From positions 1-64,000 of the forward strand of contig NZ_JAERRK010000014.1 of assembly GCF_016741775.1 (NCBI RefSeq): DNA of 64,000 nucleotides, in the 5' to 3' direction. Source of the stretch: Streptomyces actinomycinicus. Lineage in GTDB: Bacteria; Actinomycetota; Actinomycetes; Streptomycetales; Streptomycetaceae. The notes below the pieces were generated by a model. It did no database searches, had not been told where the DNA came from, and was given only the letters and a program-made list of their open reading frames with translations. This document shows positions 38,649-46,961 of this stretch, piece by piece. How positions within the stretch are numbered: the first letter of the stretch is position 1; every line of letters begins with the position of its first letter. The position numbers and the translations under genes were made by a program.

Positions 38649-40271
38649 TCAGCGTCGCGCGCCGGACCCCGCCTGCGCCGGCTCCTCCTGCGCGGCCTCC
38701 TTCGCCGCACCGCCCAGCGCGGCCTCGGCCGCCGTGTACAGCTCGGCCGGGCGGACCCCGCTCAGCGCGGCGACCAGGTGGCCGTCGGGGCGCACGAGCA
38801 GGACACTGTGCGCCGGCGCACCGGGGTAGCTCTCCGCGACCAGCAGTTCGGCGGGGTGCGGAAGGGCCGTCACTGCCGCCGCCAGCCGGGGCATCACCCC
38901 GGCGGACACCCAGTGCTTGCGGTCCCAGACCCCCGTGCCGGGCGCGATCAGGACGACGAGCAGCGCGCCCCGGCCGAGCCGGTCGCGCAGCTGGACGAAG
39001 GAACCGTCCTCCGCCGTGACCCGGACATCGGCGACCGGCGCGCCGGGCGGGGTCTCGACGGGGATGGCCGCCTCCAGGGGCCGGGGCATGAGCGGCGAGT
39101 CGGCGTGCGTCCCCGGCGCGCCCAGCAGGCCGCGCCCCAGATGAGCATCCGTGAGCAGCGCCTCATGGCCCCGAGCCGTGCCCGGAACGATGTGGCGCAG
39201 GCCGCCTCCGCCGCGCAGCACCGGCAGCACCTGGTCGGCGGCGCGCAGCCGGGCCGCGACCGCCGCTCGTCGCTCGGTCTGGTAGCTGTCCAGCAGGGCC
39301 TCGTGCGCACCGTGGTGCCAGGCCGTGGCCAGTTTCCAGGCGAGGTTGTCGGCGTCCCGGAGGCCCTCGTCGAGCCCCTGGGTGCCGAGCGCGCCGAGCA
39401 GGTGCGCCGCGTCCCCGGCGAGGAAGACACGGCCGGCTCGCCACCGGCGGGCGAGGCGGTGGTGCACGGTGTGCACGCCGGTGTCCAGCAGGTCGTACAC
39501 CGGAGTGGGCCCGTCCGACCAGCCCGCGAGGGTCTCGCGGATGCGGGTCAGCAGGACTTCCGGCGTGACCAGGTCCTTGCCCGGCGGGAGCAGCCAGTCC
39601 AGGCGCCAGGCACCGCCAGGGAGGGGGCGGGCGGTCACCTCCCCGGCCGAGGGCCCGGACGACCGCCACGGCGGCATCCGATGGAGCAACGCCTGACCCT
39701 CCCACGGAAGTTCCACACGCAGCGTGGCGACCGCGTGCCGCTCCACCGCCGTACGGCCCGGGAAGCGGATGTCCTGGAGTTTGCGCACGGTGGAGCGGGG
39801 GCCGTCGCAGCCGATCAGGAAACTGCCGCGCCACCAGGTGGCGGTGGAGCCGCGGGTGTGGGCGGAGACGCCGGAACGCTCCTGCTCGATCGCGTCCAGG
39901 CGGCTGTCCACGGCCACGTTCACCAGGGGTTCGTCGGCCGCGGCCGCGCGCAGGGCGTTCGTGAGGACGTGCTGGGCGATGTGCAGCGGGGCAGCAGGGT
40001 CCGCATTGTCGAAAGTGACCTCGCTCATCGCCTGTTTGCGGCGCAGGGACCGCCATCCGGCCCAGCGCACGCCATGCTCACCGAGGGCCACTGCGGTCAG
40101 CCGCTCCAGCAGGGCTGCCGTGTCCTCGCGCAGGACGACCGTGCGCGCCGGGCGGGGCTCGTCCTGGCCGGGGCCCTCGTCCACGACGACGGCGGGCACG
40201 TTCTGACGGGCCAGCAGCAGGGCGAGCGTCAGTCCGACCGGCCCCGCTCCGATGATGATCACCGGGTCCAT
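38649..40271 (-). CDS. FAD-dependent aromatic-type monooxygenase
   Basis: 540 aa. N-terminal Rossmann motif IIIGAGPVGLTLALLLA binds FAD (about 5-21), a DG-type motif lies at about 155 (FLIGCDGPRSTVRKL), and the GD motif GRVFLAGDAAHLLGALGTQGLDEGLRDADNLAWKL at about 280-315 contacts the FAD ribityl chain. The C-terminal 150 residues form the thioredoxin-like domain of the phenol-hydroxylase/PheA-TetX group (LRDRLGRGALLVVLIAPGTG, LLVRPDGHLVAAL). It probably hydroxylates an aromatic or polyketide-like compound; the substrate is unknown. In the usual GD motif a Pro follows His (GDAAHxxxP); here the position reads Leu-Gly, a mild deviation. The ATG at 40271 has GGGAG upstream. It stands alone between the cysteine dioxygenase operon and the LuxR gene. 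Confidence 0.88.
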   Translation of the reverse strand: MDPVIIIGAGPVGLTLALLLARQNVPAVVVDEGPGQDEPRPARTVVLREDTAALLERLTAVALGEHGVRWAGWRSLRRKQAMSEVTFDNADPAAPLHIAQHVLTNALRAAAADEPLVNVAVDSRLDAIEQERSGVSAHTRGSTATWWRGSFLIGCDGPRSTVRKLQDIRFPGRTAVERHAVATLRVELPWEGQALLHRMPPWRSSGPSAGEVTARPLPGGAWRLDWLLPPGKDLVTPEVLLTRIRETLAGWSDGPTPVYDLLDTGVHTVHHRLARRWRAGRVFLAGDAAHLLGALGTQGLDEGLRDADNLAWKLATAWHHGAHEALLDSYQTERRAAVAARLRAADQVLPVLRGGGGLRHIVPGTARGHEALLTDAHLGRGLLGAPGTHADSPLMPRPLEAAIPVETPPGAPVADVRVTAEDGSFVQLRDRLGRGALLVVLIAPGTGVWDRKHWVSAGVMPRLAAAVTALPHPAELLVAESYPGAPAHSVLLVRPDGHLVAALSGVRPAELYTAAEAALGGAAKEAAQEEPAQAGSGARR

Positions 40272-40416
40272 GACGTGGCGCTCCCTGGCCGTGATGATGC
40301 CCTGACAGGGACAAGTGAACAGGAAGGTGAAGCGGGGTGCACGATCACAGAACGTATGCAACCCAGTGCGCGTGCTTGCGTCAAGTGATGTTGGTGGTCA
40401 TGCGGCTGAGTGTTGG

Positions 40417-41079
40417 TCAGTCACCGACCCCGGCCTGCCAGGCGATACGGGCGGCATGCATCCGATTGTCGACACGCAGTTTCCCGCACAGCGTACGGAT
40501 ATGGTCCTTGACTGTCTCCGGACTGATGCACAGGGCCTGGGCGATTGCGCGGTTGGGGAGGCCGTCGCTGAGGAGGGTCAGGACCTCGCGCTCGCGTGAA
40601 CTGAGGCCGGCCACGCGTTCATGAGCGCCGTGTCGGGAGCGGGGCGGGGCGGGACAGCCATGGATGATCGCGTCGGCGATCTCGGGTGACAGCGCGCGGC
40701 TGCCCTCGGTGACGGCAGTGAGGGCCCAGGTGAGGTGCTTGGGCGCGGAGCGGTGCAGCAGGACACCGGCCGCGCCACGGGTCAGGAGGGTGAGGGCATC
40801 CCGTTCCGTGACCCGCTCCGCGATGACCAGGACGGCGGGGGGCGCGGGAAGGCGGGCGACGGTCTCCATCAGAGCCAGGGAGTCCTTGCCGTATGTGTCA
40901 CCGCAGACGAGGAGCTTCGGGCGGGTGGCCCGCACCAGAGCGGCCGTGTGGGCACGCTTTCCTTCGGCCACGACGCTGGGCATCTTATGTCCGGCTGTCT
41001 CCGGTCTCAGGGAATGAAGCATTCCACGTAATCCCGCGCGTGAGAGTGATCTGTCGTCAATGATTCCTACCCGTAGCAT
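40417..41079 (-). CDS. Orphan NarL/LuxR-type regulator with degenerate receiver
   Basis: 220 aa from MLRVGIIDDRSLSRAGLRGML. The receiver-like N-terminus (about 1-120) has the acidic pair but the phospho-acceptor position aligned to LLD reads VCGD, so Asp is replaced by Gly or shifted by one; the conserved Thr/Ser is Ala (VIAERV) and the Lys is His (LLHRSA). It is therefore probably not phosphorylated. The C-terminal LuxR HTH is intact (LSSREREVLTLLSDGLPNRAIAQALCISPETVKDHIRTLCGKL). No kinase gene is adjacent. It is divergent from two secreted-protein genes, with paired palindromes between, and may control itself and them. The longer frame to 41190 lacks an RBS. Confidence 0.85.
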   Translation of the reverse strand: MLRVGIIDDRSLSRAGLRGMLHSLRPETAGHKMPSVVAEGKRAHTAALVRATRPKLLVCGDTYGKDSLALMETVARLPAPPAVLVIAERVTERDALTLLTRGAAGVLLHRSAPKHLTWALTAVTEGSRALSPEIADAIIHGCPAPPRSRHGAHERVAGLSSREREVLTLLSDGLPNRAIAQALCISPETVKDHIRTLCGKLRVDNRMHAARIAWQAGVGD

Positions 41080-41225
41080 CCCGACCCCCGTGTGGCTTTG
41101 TGCATAGGCAACGGAACGTGTGATCACACCCGCCCGGTCATGGCGAGTGACGCTCGGATGATCCTCTCGATTGTCGCCGCCGTGCGTCAAGTTTCTTTTG
41201 GGGCAAGCCCTGTGGTGATGTCAAT

Positions 41226-41269
41226 CCCCGATTTAGGGGGCAAGTTTTCGTCATCCCCCGAATGGGGGG
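41226..41269. promoter_or_regulatory. Two C-tract/G-tract palindromes in the LuxR-secreted protein intergenic region
   Basis: CCCC-GATTTA-GGGG (41226-41239) and CCCCC-GAAT-GGGGG (41255-41268) have centres 29 bp apart, close to three helical turns. They are the most AT-interrupted part of the gap and suit cooperative binding of a dimeric regulator such as the divergent LuxR protein. Confidence 0.55.
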
Positions 41270-41340
41270 TCGTCGCTTCGTCTTCCGGAACGCAGGATGG
41301 AAGCCGCTCGACAAGCCTGAGCGAAAGGAAAGGAATTCAG

Positions 41341-41811
41341 ATGGCCAATGTGTACCGGCGCGGTGCGGTGTGGGCAGCGGCCGCGGCCGCCAGTGTGCTG
41401 ACCATGGGGGCAGAGAGCGTGCCGGCGGAAGCGGCTCCCGCGCCCGCGTCAAGCCTCAGGATCAGTTGCGGTAACCCGGAACTCAAGGTCTGGTACGACT
41501 CGGACCAATTCGGCAAATACCTCAAGGTGTGGTTCCAGACGCCTAGGGGCTGCCCCAGGGGTCGGCGGGTCGACAACCTCGGCGGGCAGATCTACTGCAA
41601 GTCGCCGTCCGGGCACGCCAAACTGGTCTATCGCGACAATGTCATGAATGCCAAGGCCCCGGCGGAAACCGAGATGAAGGCCTTGCCGCCGAAGAGCAAG
41701 TGCAAGTCCTTCTACGCCGAGGCGAAAGTCGTCTACTTGGTCCTCGACGGCCACACGACGCCGGTGTTCAAGGACACATGGCACTGGAACTGGGGCGGAT
41801 ATCCGGCGTAG
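41341..41811 (+). CDS. Small secreted protein of unknown function
   Basis: 156 aa. A Sec-type signal peptide is clear: basic start (MANVYRRG), an Ala-rich hydrophobic core, and a likely cleavage near AEA-AP (about 30-32). The mature part (about 125 aa) has four Cys (ISCGN, RGCPRG, IYCKSP, SKCKSF) that could form two disulfides and is basic and aromatic-rich towards the end (HWNWGGYPA). No known family is recognised. The RBS AAGGAA precedes ATG 41341. It is 76 bp before a second secreted-protein gene and divergent from the LuxR regulator. Confidence 0.75.
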   Translation: MANVYRRGAVWAAAAAASVLTMGAESVPAEAAPAPASSLRISCGNPELKVWYDSDQFGKYLKVWFQTPRGCPRGRRVDNLGGQIYCKSPSGHAKLVYRDNVMNAKAPAETEMKALPPKSKCKSFYAEAKVVYLVLDGHTTPVFKDTWHWNWGGYPA

Positions 41812-41887
41812 TCAATTTCTCCCACAAAGCTCACGTCTCCTCGCATCCGGGTGTTCCCTGCGTGAGGTCCCTCAAAGGAGTTCGTTC

Positions 41888-42334
41888 ATGCGCACCAATG
41901 AAGGTACGAAGGTGAAGCGTCGCGCGGCCATGCTGCTCGGCACGGCGGTCCTGGCTTCCACCCTGGCCGCACCCACCGCGTTCGCGGACGGCCCCTCCGA
42001 AATCTATCTCGGCAAGGTCTCCGGCACCATCAAGATCGGCGGTTTCCCCACCAAGTACACCTATGTCGACAAGCAGTACCGCAGCACCTCGATGCCCAAC
42101 CTGCGCAAGCACTCGATCCGCATCACCTTCCCCGGCTGTGCCATATGGCGAGCCCGCGCGGCCGTCAAGTGGGGTACCACCTACGACACCGAACAGTCAT
42201 CGACCAAGGGCTGCCACAAGTCCATCCTGCTCACGCCCATAGGTGACATGAACGCCAACGTCAACCTGGCCGTCCACCAGGACCCTGCGGACATGTCGGC
42301 CACCGTCGTCATCAAGCCCGTCAGGAGGAGGTGA
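41888..42334 (+). CDS. Small secreted protein of unknown function
   Basis: 148 aa. The signal peptide runs MRTNEGTKVKRRAAMLLGTAVLASTLAAPTAFA with cleavage after AFA (about 33). The mature 115 residues are basic, with two Cys (FPGCAIW, KGCHKS) and alternating polar/hydrophobic stretches suggesting beta strands (SIRITFPGCAIWRARAAVKW, NVNLAVHQDPADMSATVVIKP). No family is recognised. AAAGGAG lies 8 bp before the ATG. It probably shares a transcript with the gene 76 bp upstream; a strong terminator follows. Confidence 0.75.
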   Translation: MRTNEGTKVKRRAAMLLGTAVLASTLAAPTAFADGPSEIYLGKVSGTIKIGGFPTKYTYVDKQYRSTSMPNLRKHSIRITFPGCAIWRARAAVKWGTTYDTEQSSTKGCHKSILLTPIGDMNANVNLAVHQDPADMSATVVIKPVRRR

Positions 42335-42343
42335 CCGCGGTGT

Positions 42344-42388
42344 GAGGCGGGTGCGGGCGGGCGACCGGTTGCCGTCCGCACCCGCCTC
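42344..42388. terminator. Stem-loop terminator between secreted-protein gene and gluD
   Basis: A 13-bp perfect stem, GAGGCGGGTGCGG (42344-42356) with its complement at 42376-42388, and a 19-nt loop lie between convergent genes. No T-tract is present. Confidence 0.8.
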
Positions 42389-42439
42389 GCCGGTGTCGTC
42401 CGGCCGCGGCGCCCGCCCGCGGTGGGCTGCGCTTCCCGG

Positions 42440-43360
42440 CTACTGCACCGTTTGGTCGCCGTCCCCCACGGTTTCGAGCACTGCCGGCTGTTCGGCCGGC
42501 TCGGCCGCTGCCGCGACGGCGACACCCGTCTTCGTACGGCGCCCCCGCCGCTCGATCCAGGTCGCGAGCGAGGAGAGCGCGAGGCACATGGCAACGTAGA
42601 TCGCGCCGGCGACGAAGGTGACCGCCGTGTACGGATTCTCCCCGTCGACGATGATGTTGCCGGCCATCTGCCGGGTGGCGTACAGCAGCTCGGTGTAGGT
42701 GATGACGTAGCCGAGCGAGGTGTCCTTCAGGGTGACCACCAGCTGGCTGATCATGGTCGGCAGCATGGAGCGGACAGCCTGCGGCAGCAACAGGGTCGTC
42801 ATCACCTGGTACTTGCGCAGCCCCAGCGCGTAAGCGGCCTCGACCTGCCCGCGGGGAACTGCGTTGATGCCTGCCCGGAACACCTCGGCTTGGACGCAGC
42901 CGTTGTAGACGGTCAGCCCGATGACCAGGCCCCAGAAGGCGGAATTCTCCCCGATCACCCCCAGGTCGCCCTTGTAGCTGAGGAACAGCACCCACAGGGC
43001 GTAGATGGTGATGAGCAGCGGGACCGCGCGGAACAGCTCGATGAACACGGTCGCGAACCAGCGGACTGGCCGGTGCTCGGACACCCGGGCCACGGCGAGC
43101 AGCAGGCCGAGCAGCAGGGACAGCGCCCCGGCCACGGCGAACACCTTCAGTGTGGTCAGCACGCCGTCGCGGATCATGGTGCGCACACCCGCGTTGTTGA
43201 AGATGTTCCAGACCTTCGGATCCAGCTGGCCCTTGACGTCCAGCCGGTACACGACGAAGACGAGCAGGCCGACGAGTGCCAGCGAACCGATCGCCGTGTA
43301 GAAGCGGTTGCGCACCCGGGCCTTGGGGCCCGGCGCGTCGTACAGAACGCTCGAAGTCAT
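42440..43360 (-). CDS. gluD: Glutamate ABC transporter permease GluD
   Basis: 306 aa inner-membrane permease of the polar amino-acid (HisMQ) type. Membrane segments begin at about 22 and 60, and the cytoplasmic EAA loop is visible (EAAYALGLRKYQVMTTLLLPQAVRSMLP). The C-terminal about 35 residues are Ala/Glu-rich and extend past the family core. Its start overlaps the gluC stop by 4 bp (ATGA). With GluC it forms the channel for glutamate uptake. Gene order gluA-B-C-D matches Corynebacterium and S. coelicolor. Confidence 0.92.
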   Translation of the reverse strand: MTSSVLYDAPGPKARVRNRFYTAIGSLALVGLLVFVVYRLDVKGQLDPKVWNIFNNAGVRTMIRDGVLTTLKVFAVAGALSLLLGLLLAVARVSEHRPVRWFATVFIELFRAVPLLITIYALWVLFLSYKGDLGVIGENSAFWGLVIGLTVYNGCVQAEVFRAGINAVPRGQVEAAYALGLRKYQVMTTLLLPQAVRSMLPTMISQLVVTLKDTSLGYVITYTELLYATRQMAGNIIVDGENPYTAVTFVAGAIYVAMCLALSSLATWIERRGRRTKTGVAVAAAAEPAEQPAVLETVGDGDQTVQ

Positions 43361-44004
43361 CGCGCGACCCCCAGTCGGCGCTCCAGCAGCCGGAACAGGC
43401 CGCTGATCGAGAAGGTGATGACGAGGTAGCCGAGGGCCACCCACAGGAAGATCCAGGCGATGGCGTAGCCCTGGTCGCTCATCGTCTTCTGCCAGCCGAA
43501 CAGTTCGGTGACACTGAACGCGCCCGCGATGGCCGAGTTCTTGGTCAGTGCGATGAAGATGGAGCTGAGCGGCGCCACCACGGTCCGCGTCGCCTGCGGC
43601 AGCACGATGAGGCGCAGCGTCTGCACGAAGGTCATGCCGAGCGAGCGGGCAGCCTCCGCCTGACCCATGGGCACGGTGTTGATGCCCGACCGCACCGCCT
43701 CGCAGACGAAGGCCGAGGTGTAGAAGCTCAGGGCCAACAGCGCCTTCATCCAGGGACTCAGACCCGGCGCGAAGACGACCGGGACGACGAACCACGCTAC
43801 GAGGAACAGCAGCGTCAGCGGCGTATTCCGGAAGAGGGTGACCCACGCGGTGCCGAACATCCGCAGCGGAGGCACGGGGGAGACACGGAAGCCCGCGATG
43901 ATGACACCCAGCACCATCGCCAGGAGTCCACTGGCCAGAGTCAGCAGCACGGTGCCGACGAACCCCTCGCGGAAGTCCGCGAGATGGTCGAGCAAAACGT
44001 TCAC
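43357..44004 (-). CDS. gluC: Glutamate ABC transporter permease GluC
   Basis: 215 aa HisMQ-type permease with about five hydrophobic segments and the EAA loop EAARSLGMTFVQTLRLIVLPQATRTVVAP at about 125-155. It pairs with GluD. It is 216 bp from gluB, a longer gap than the rest of the operon; the gap is GC-rich with no gene, and contains two GCGCGTCAGTGGCGGACG-like repeats at the gluB stop. Confidence 0.93.
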   Translation of the reverse strand: MNVLLDHLADFREGFVGTVLLTLASGLLAMVLGVIIAGFRVSPVPPLRMFGTAWVTLFRNTPLTLLFLVAWFVVPVVFAPGLSPWMKALLALSFYTSAFVCEAVRSGINTVPMGQAEAARSLGMTFVQTLRLIVLPQATRTVVAPLSSIFIALTKNSAIAGAFSVTELFGWQKTMSDQGYAIAWIFLWVALGYLVITFSISGLFRLLERRLGVAR

Positions 44005-44220
44005 GGGGAGGTCCTCGTGGCGGTGTACGGGCAGGGCAGGAGCCGTCCGGCGGCGAAGCGCGGGACGGCGTCGCCGGCACAGTCCGGCCTGCCGCCGCGG
44101 ACCCGCGGGAAACCGGGTCGGCGGCGGCTTGGTCGGCGACGGCCGGATCCGTCGAGGCCGCGGCGGCGACGCCTCAGCGGCGCGTCCACGGTGCTCGGCG
44201 CGTCAGTGGCGGACGGCGCG

Positions 44221-45138
44221 TCAGTAGCGGACGACGGCCGGCGGCTCGGTGTACGCGGAACCGGACAGGCCGAGAGTCGCGTCGTACGCCTTCTTGTAGT
44301 CGCCGTTCTTCTCGTGCTTCTCCAGCGCGCCGTTCACGGCGTCTCGCAGGGCCTTGTCGTCCTTGTTCATGCCGACGCCGTACGGCTCCTTGGTGAACGG
44401 CTTGCCGACCACCGTGAGCTGCTTCGGGCGCTGCGCAGCGTAGCCCTTGAGGATCGCGTCGTCGGTGGTGACGGCGTCGACCTCGCTGTTCAGCAGCTGC
44501 TGCACGCACTCGGAGTACTTCGACAGCTCGACGGTCTTCGCGCCGTACTTGGGCTTCTTGATCTCCTGCAGAGGGGTCGAGCCCTTGATAGAGCAGACCG
44601 TCTTGCCCTTGAGCGCGTCGGGACCGGTGATGCCCTTCTCGTCCTTGCGTACGAGCAGGTCCGCGCCAGCGAGGAAGTACGGGCCCGCGAAGCCGACCTG
44701 CTTCTTGCGCTCGTCGTTGATCGTGTACGTGCCGACGTAGAGGTCCACCTCGCCCTTGGAGATGGTGGTCTCGCGGACGTTGGAGTCCACGGTCTTGAAC
44801 TCGATCTGCTCCGGCTTGAAACCGAGGTCGGCGGCGACCATCCTGGCGATCTCGATGTCGAAGCCGGACCGCTTACCGGTCGTGTCCTCGAAGCCCAGGT
44901 ACGGCTGGTCGCTCTTGGCGCCGATGACGAGCTTGCCCGCCTTCTGCGCCTTCTTCAGGGTGGCGGAGTCGATCTTCACGTTGCTCGCGACGGCGTACGT
45001 CGGCAGCTTCGGCGCGTTCGCCCCGGTGCTTTCGCCGCCGGGCTGGTCACCGGCATTGCCGGACTCGCCGCCACAGGCCGTCAGGCTCAGAGCGAGGGCG
45101 ACGAGAACGGCCGCGGAGGCGGACTTGTGGAACTTCAT
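44221..45138 (-). CDS. gluB: Glutamate-binding lipoprotein GluB
   Basis: 305 aa periplasmic-type binding protein anchored as a lipoprotein: a signal peptide with lipobox LTACGG (Cys at about 22). SBP family 3 features include GKLVIGAKSDQPYLGFEDTTGKRSGFDIEIARMVAADLG and KGEVDLYVGTYTINDERKKQVGFAGPYFLAGADLLVRK. It captures glutamate and delivers it to GluCD. The start at 45138 (MKFHKSAS) is preferred over 45159 or 45147 because AAGGA is then properly spaced. It lies 54 bp after gluA. Confidence 0.92.
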   Translation of the reverse strand: MKFHKSASAAVLVALALSLTACGGESGNAGDQPGGESTGANAPKLPTYAVASNVKIDSATLKKAQKAGKLVIGAKSDQPYLGFEDTTGKRSGFDIEIARMVAADLGFKPEQIEFKTVDSNVRETTISKGEVDLYVGTYTINDERKKQVGFAGPYFLAGADLLVRKDEKGITGPDALKGKTVCSIKGSTPLQEIKKPKYGAKTVELSKYSECVQQLLNSEVDAVTTDDAILKGYAAQRPKQLTVVGKPFTKEPYGVGMNKDDKALRDAVNGALEKHEKNGDYKKAYDATLGLSGSAYTEPPAVVRY

Positions 45139-45192
45139 CTGGAACATCCTTCGGGTCATCGGGTGGGCGGTCGGGGTGACGTCCCAGCGCGG

Positions 45193-45969
45193 TCAGTGGT
45201 GCAGGATCTTCGACAGGAAGTCCTTGGCCCGGTCGCTGCGCGGGTTGCTGAAGAACTGGTCGGGCGCAGCCTGTTCGACGATCCGGCCGTCGGCCATGAA
45301 GACGACGCGATTTGCAGCCGATCGTGCGAAGCCCATCTCGTGGGTGACGACGATCATCGTCATGCCCTCACGGGCGAGCTGCTGCATGACCTCGAGGACC
45401 TCGTTGATCATCTCGGGGTCGAGGGCGGAGGTCGGCTCGTCGAAGAGCATGACCTTCGGGTCCATCGCCAGTGCCCGCGCGATCGCGACCCGCTGCTGCT
45501 GGCCGCCCGACAGCTGGGCGGGGTACTTGTCGGCCTGGGTGCCCACGCCGACCCGGTCCAGCAGGGCCCGCGCCTTCTCCTCGGCCTGCTTCTTGTCCGC
45601 CTTGCGGACCTTGACCTGGCCCAGCATCACGTTCTCGAGCACGGTCTTGTGCGCGAAGAGGTTGAACGACTGGAACACCATGCCGACGTCGGCCCGCAGC
45701 CGGGCCAGCTCGCGGCCCTCGTGCGGCAGGGGCTTGCCGTCGATCGTGATCGTGCCGGAGTCGATCGTCTCCAGGCGGTTGATGGTGCGGCACAGGGTCG
45801 ACTTTCCGGACCCGGAGGGCCCGATGACCACGACGACCTCGCCGCGGGCGATCGTCAGGTCGATGTCCTGGAGCACGTGCAACGCGCCGAAGTGCTTGTT
45901 GACGCTCCTCAGGACGACCAGTTCGTCGGACGTGGCCACGTCTTCCTTGGCCACCGATACATTGGTCAT
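45193..45969 (-). CDS. gluA: Glutamate ABC transporter ATP-binding protein GluA
   Basis: 258 aa. Walker A GPSGSGKST (about 50-58), Q-loop GMVFQSFNLF, signature LSGGQQQRVAIARAL, Walker B VMLFDEPTSALDPE and H-loop VTHEMGFARSAANR are all present, typical of polar amino-acid transporters. It is the first gene of gluABCD. The start MTNVSVAKEDV at 45969 is chosen; the frame is open to 46140 but crosses the promoter. A TGACGC-17-TACTGT promoter with phased direct repeats lies upstream, next to the divergent gluR. Confidence 0.94.
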   Translation of the reverse strand: MTNVSVAKEDVATSDELVVLRSVNKHFGALHVLQDIDLTIARGEVVVVIGPSGSGKSTLCRTINRLETIDSGTITIDGKPLPHEGRELARLRADVGMVFQSFNLFAHKTVLENVMLGQVKVRKADKKQAEEKARALLDRVGVGTQADKYPAQLSGGQQQRVAIARALAMDPKVMLFDEPTSALDPEMINEVLEVMQQLAREGMTMIVVTHEMGFARSAANRVVFMADGRIVEQAAPDQFFSNPRSDRAKDFLSKILHH

Positions 45970-46004
45970 CGCTCTCAGGCTCCGTCCTCCTCGGGTTTCC
46001 GAGG

Positions 46005-46055
46005 ACAGTAGTGAGGGGCTGTGACCTGCGTCATCACATCTGAGGGAGATCTGAG
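46005..46055 (-). promoter_or_regulatory. gluA promoter with OmpR-type phased direct repeats
   Basis: Minus strand: -35 TGACGC (46033 to 46028), 17 bp, -10 TACTGT (46010 to 46005). Immediately upstream are two ATCTGAG heptamers (46038-46044 and 46049-46055) 11 bp apart, the one-turn spacing typical of OmpR-family binding. The adjacent GluR is OmpR-type. Confidence 0.65.
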
Positions 46056-46265
46056 CATCACGATCCGATAGCAAACGGACACGTGTCGTAGCACTTGTCA
46101 CCTGCGCGCGTATCGGCCGGGTAACGGAAGTGGCGGGCAACCCGAACCCTCTTGACGCCGTCCTTATCCATCGGCGTCACTGCCATGGTGCACGCGCGCG
46201 TGCCCGCGATCTACAAGCCGGACGGAAACCGAGACCGTACGACCGCTGAACCGGAGGGGGCCGGG

Positions 46266-46952
46266 ATGAGACTGCTGCTCGTCGAGGACGACAACCACGT
46301 CGCCGCGGCCCTGTCGGCCGTGCTCGCGCGACACGGCTTTCACGTCACCCACGCGCGCAGCGGCGAGGAAGCCCTCCAGGCACTCGTCCCCGAGGGCGCC
46401 AACTTCGGGGTCGTCCTGCTCGACCTCGGTCTGCCCGACCAGGACGGCTACGAGGTCTGCGGCAAGATCCGCAAGCGCACCAGCACCCCGGTGATCATGG
46501 TCACCGCGCGCTCCGACGTCCGCTCCCGCATCCACGGGCTCAACCTGGGCGCCGACGACTACGTCGTGAAGCCCTACGACACCGGGGAACTCCTCGCCAG
46601 GATCCACGCCGTCAGCCGGCGCAGCGTCCACGAGGACGCCGTGACCGGCGGAGACAGCGCCCTGCACCTCGGTTCCATGCGCATCGAACTGCCCACTCGG
46701 CAGGTCAGCGTGGACGGCGCCGTGATCCAGCTGACCCGCAAGGAGTTCGATCTGCTGGCCCTGCTCGCCCAGCGGCCGGGAGTCGTCTTCCGGCGGGAAC
46801 AGATCATCAGCGAGGTCTGGCGCACCAGTTGGGAGGGCACCGGCCGCACCCTGGAGGTGCACGTCGCCTCCCTGCGCGCCAAACTGCGCATGCCCGCGCT
46901 GATCGAGACCGTACGCGGCGTCGGCTACCGGCTCGTCGCCCCGGCCGCCTAG
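46266..46952 (+). CDS. gluR: Response regulator GluR (OmpR family)
   Basis: 228 aa. The receiver (1-120) has LLLVEDDNHVA, phospho-Asp 53 (VLLDLGLPDQDGY), Thr (MVTARS) and Lys (VVKPYDTGELL). The C-terminal winged HTH runs from about 135 (IELPTRQVSVDGAVIQLTRKEFDLLALLAQRPGVVF, IETVRGVGYRL). In S. coelicolor GluR with GluK senses glutamate and activates the divergent gluABCD. ATG 46266 follows GGAGGGGGC; the frame is open to 46152 without an RBS. gluK starts 9 bp downstream. Confidence 0.93.
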   Translation: MRLLLVEDDNHVAAALSAVLARHGFHVTHARSGEEALQALVPEGANFGVVLLDLGLPDQDGYEVCGKIRKRTSTPVIMVTARSDVRSRIHGLNLGADDYVVKPYDTGELLARIHAVSRRSVHEDAVTGGDSALHLGSMRIELPTRQVSVDGAVIQLTRKEFDLLALLAQRPGVVFRREQIISEVWRTSWEGTGRTLEVHVASLRAKLRMPALIETVRGVGYRLVAPAA

Positions 46953-46961
46953 CGGGGACGG

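Noticed and set aside
43276..46011. 911-codon plus-strand frame opposite the glu operon
   Set aside because: Antisense shadow of gluABCD; no domain, and the minus strand is unambiguous.
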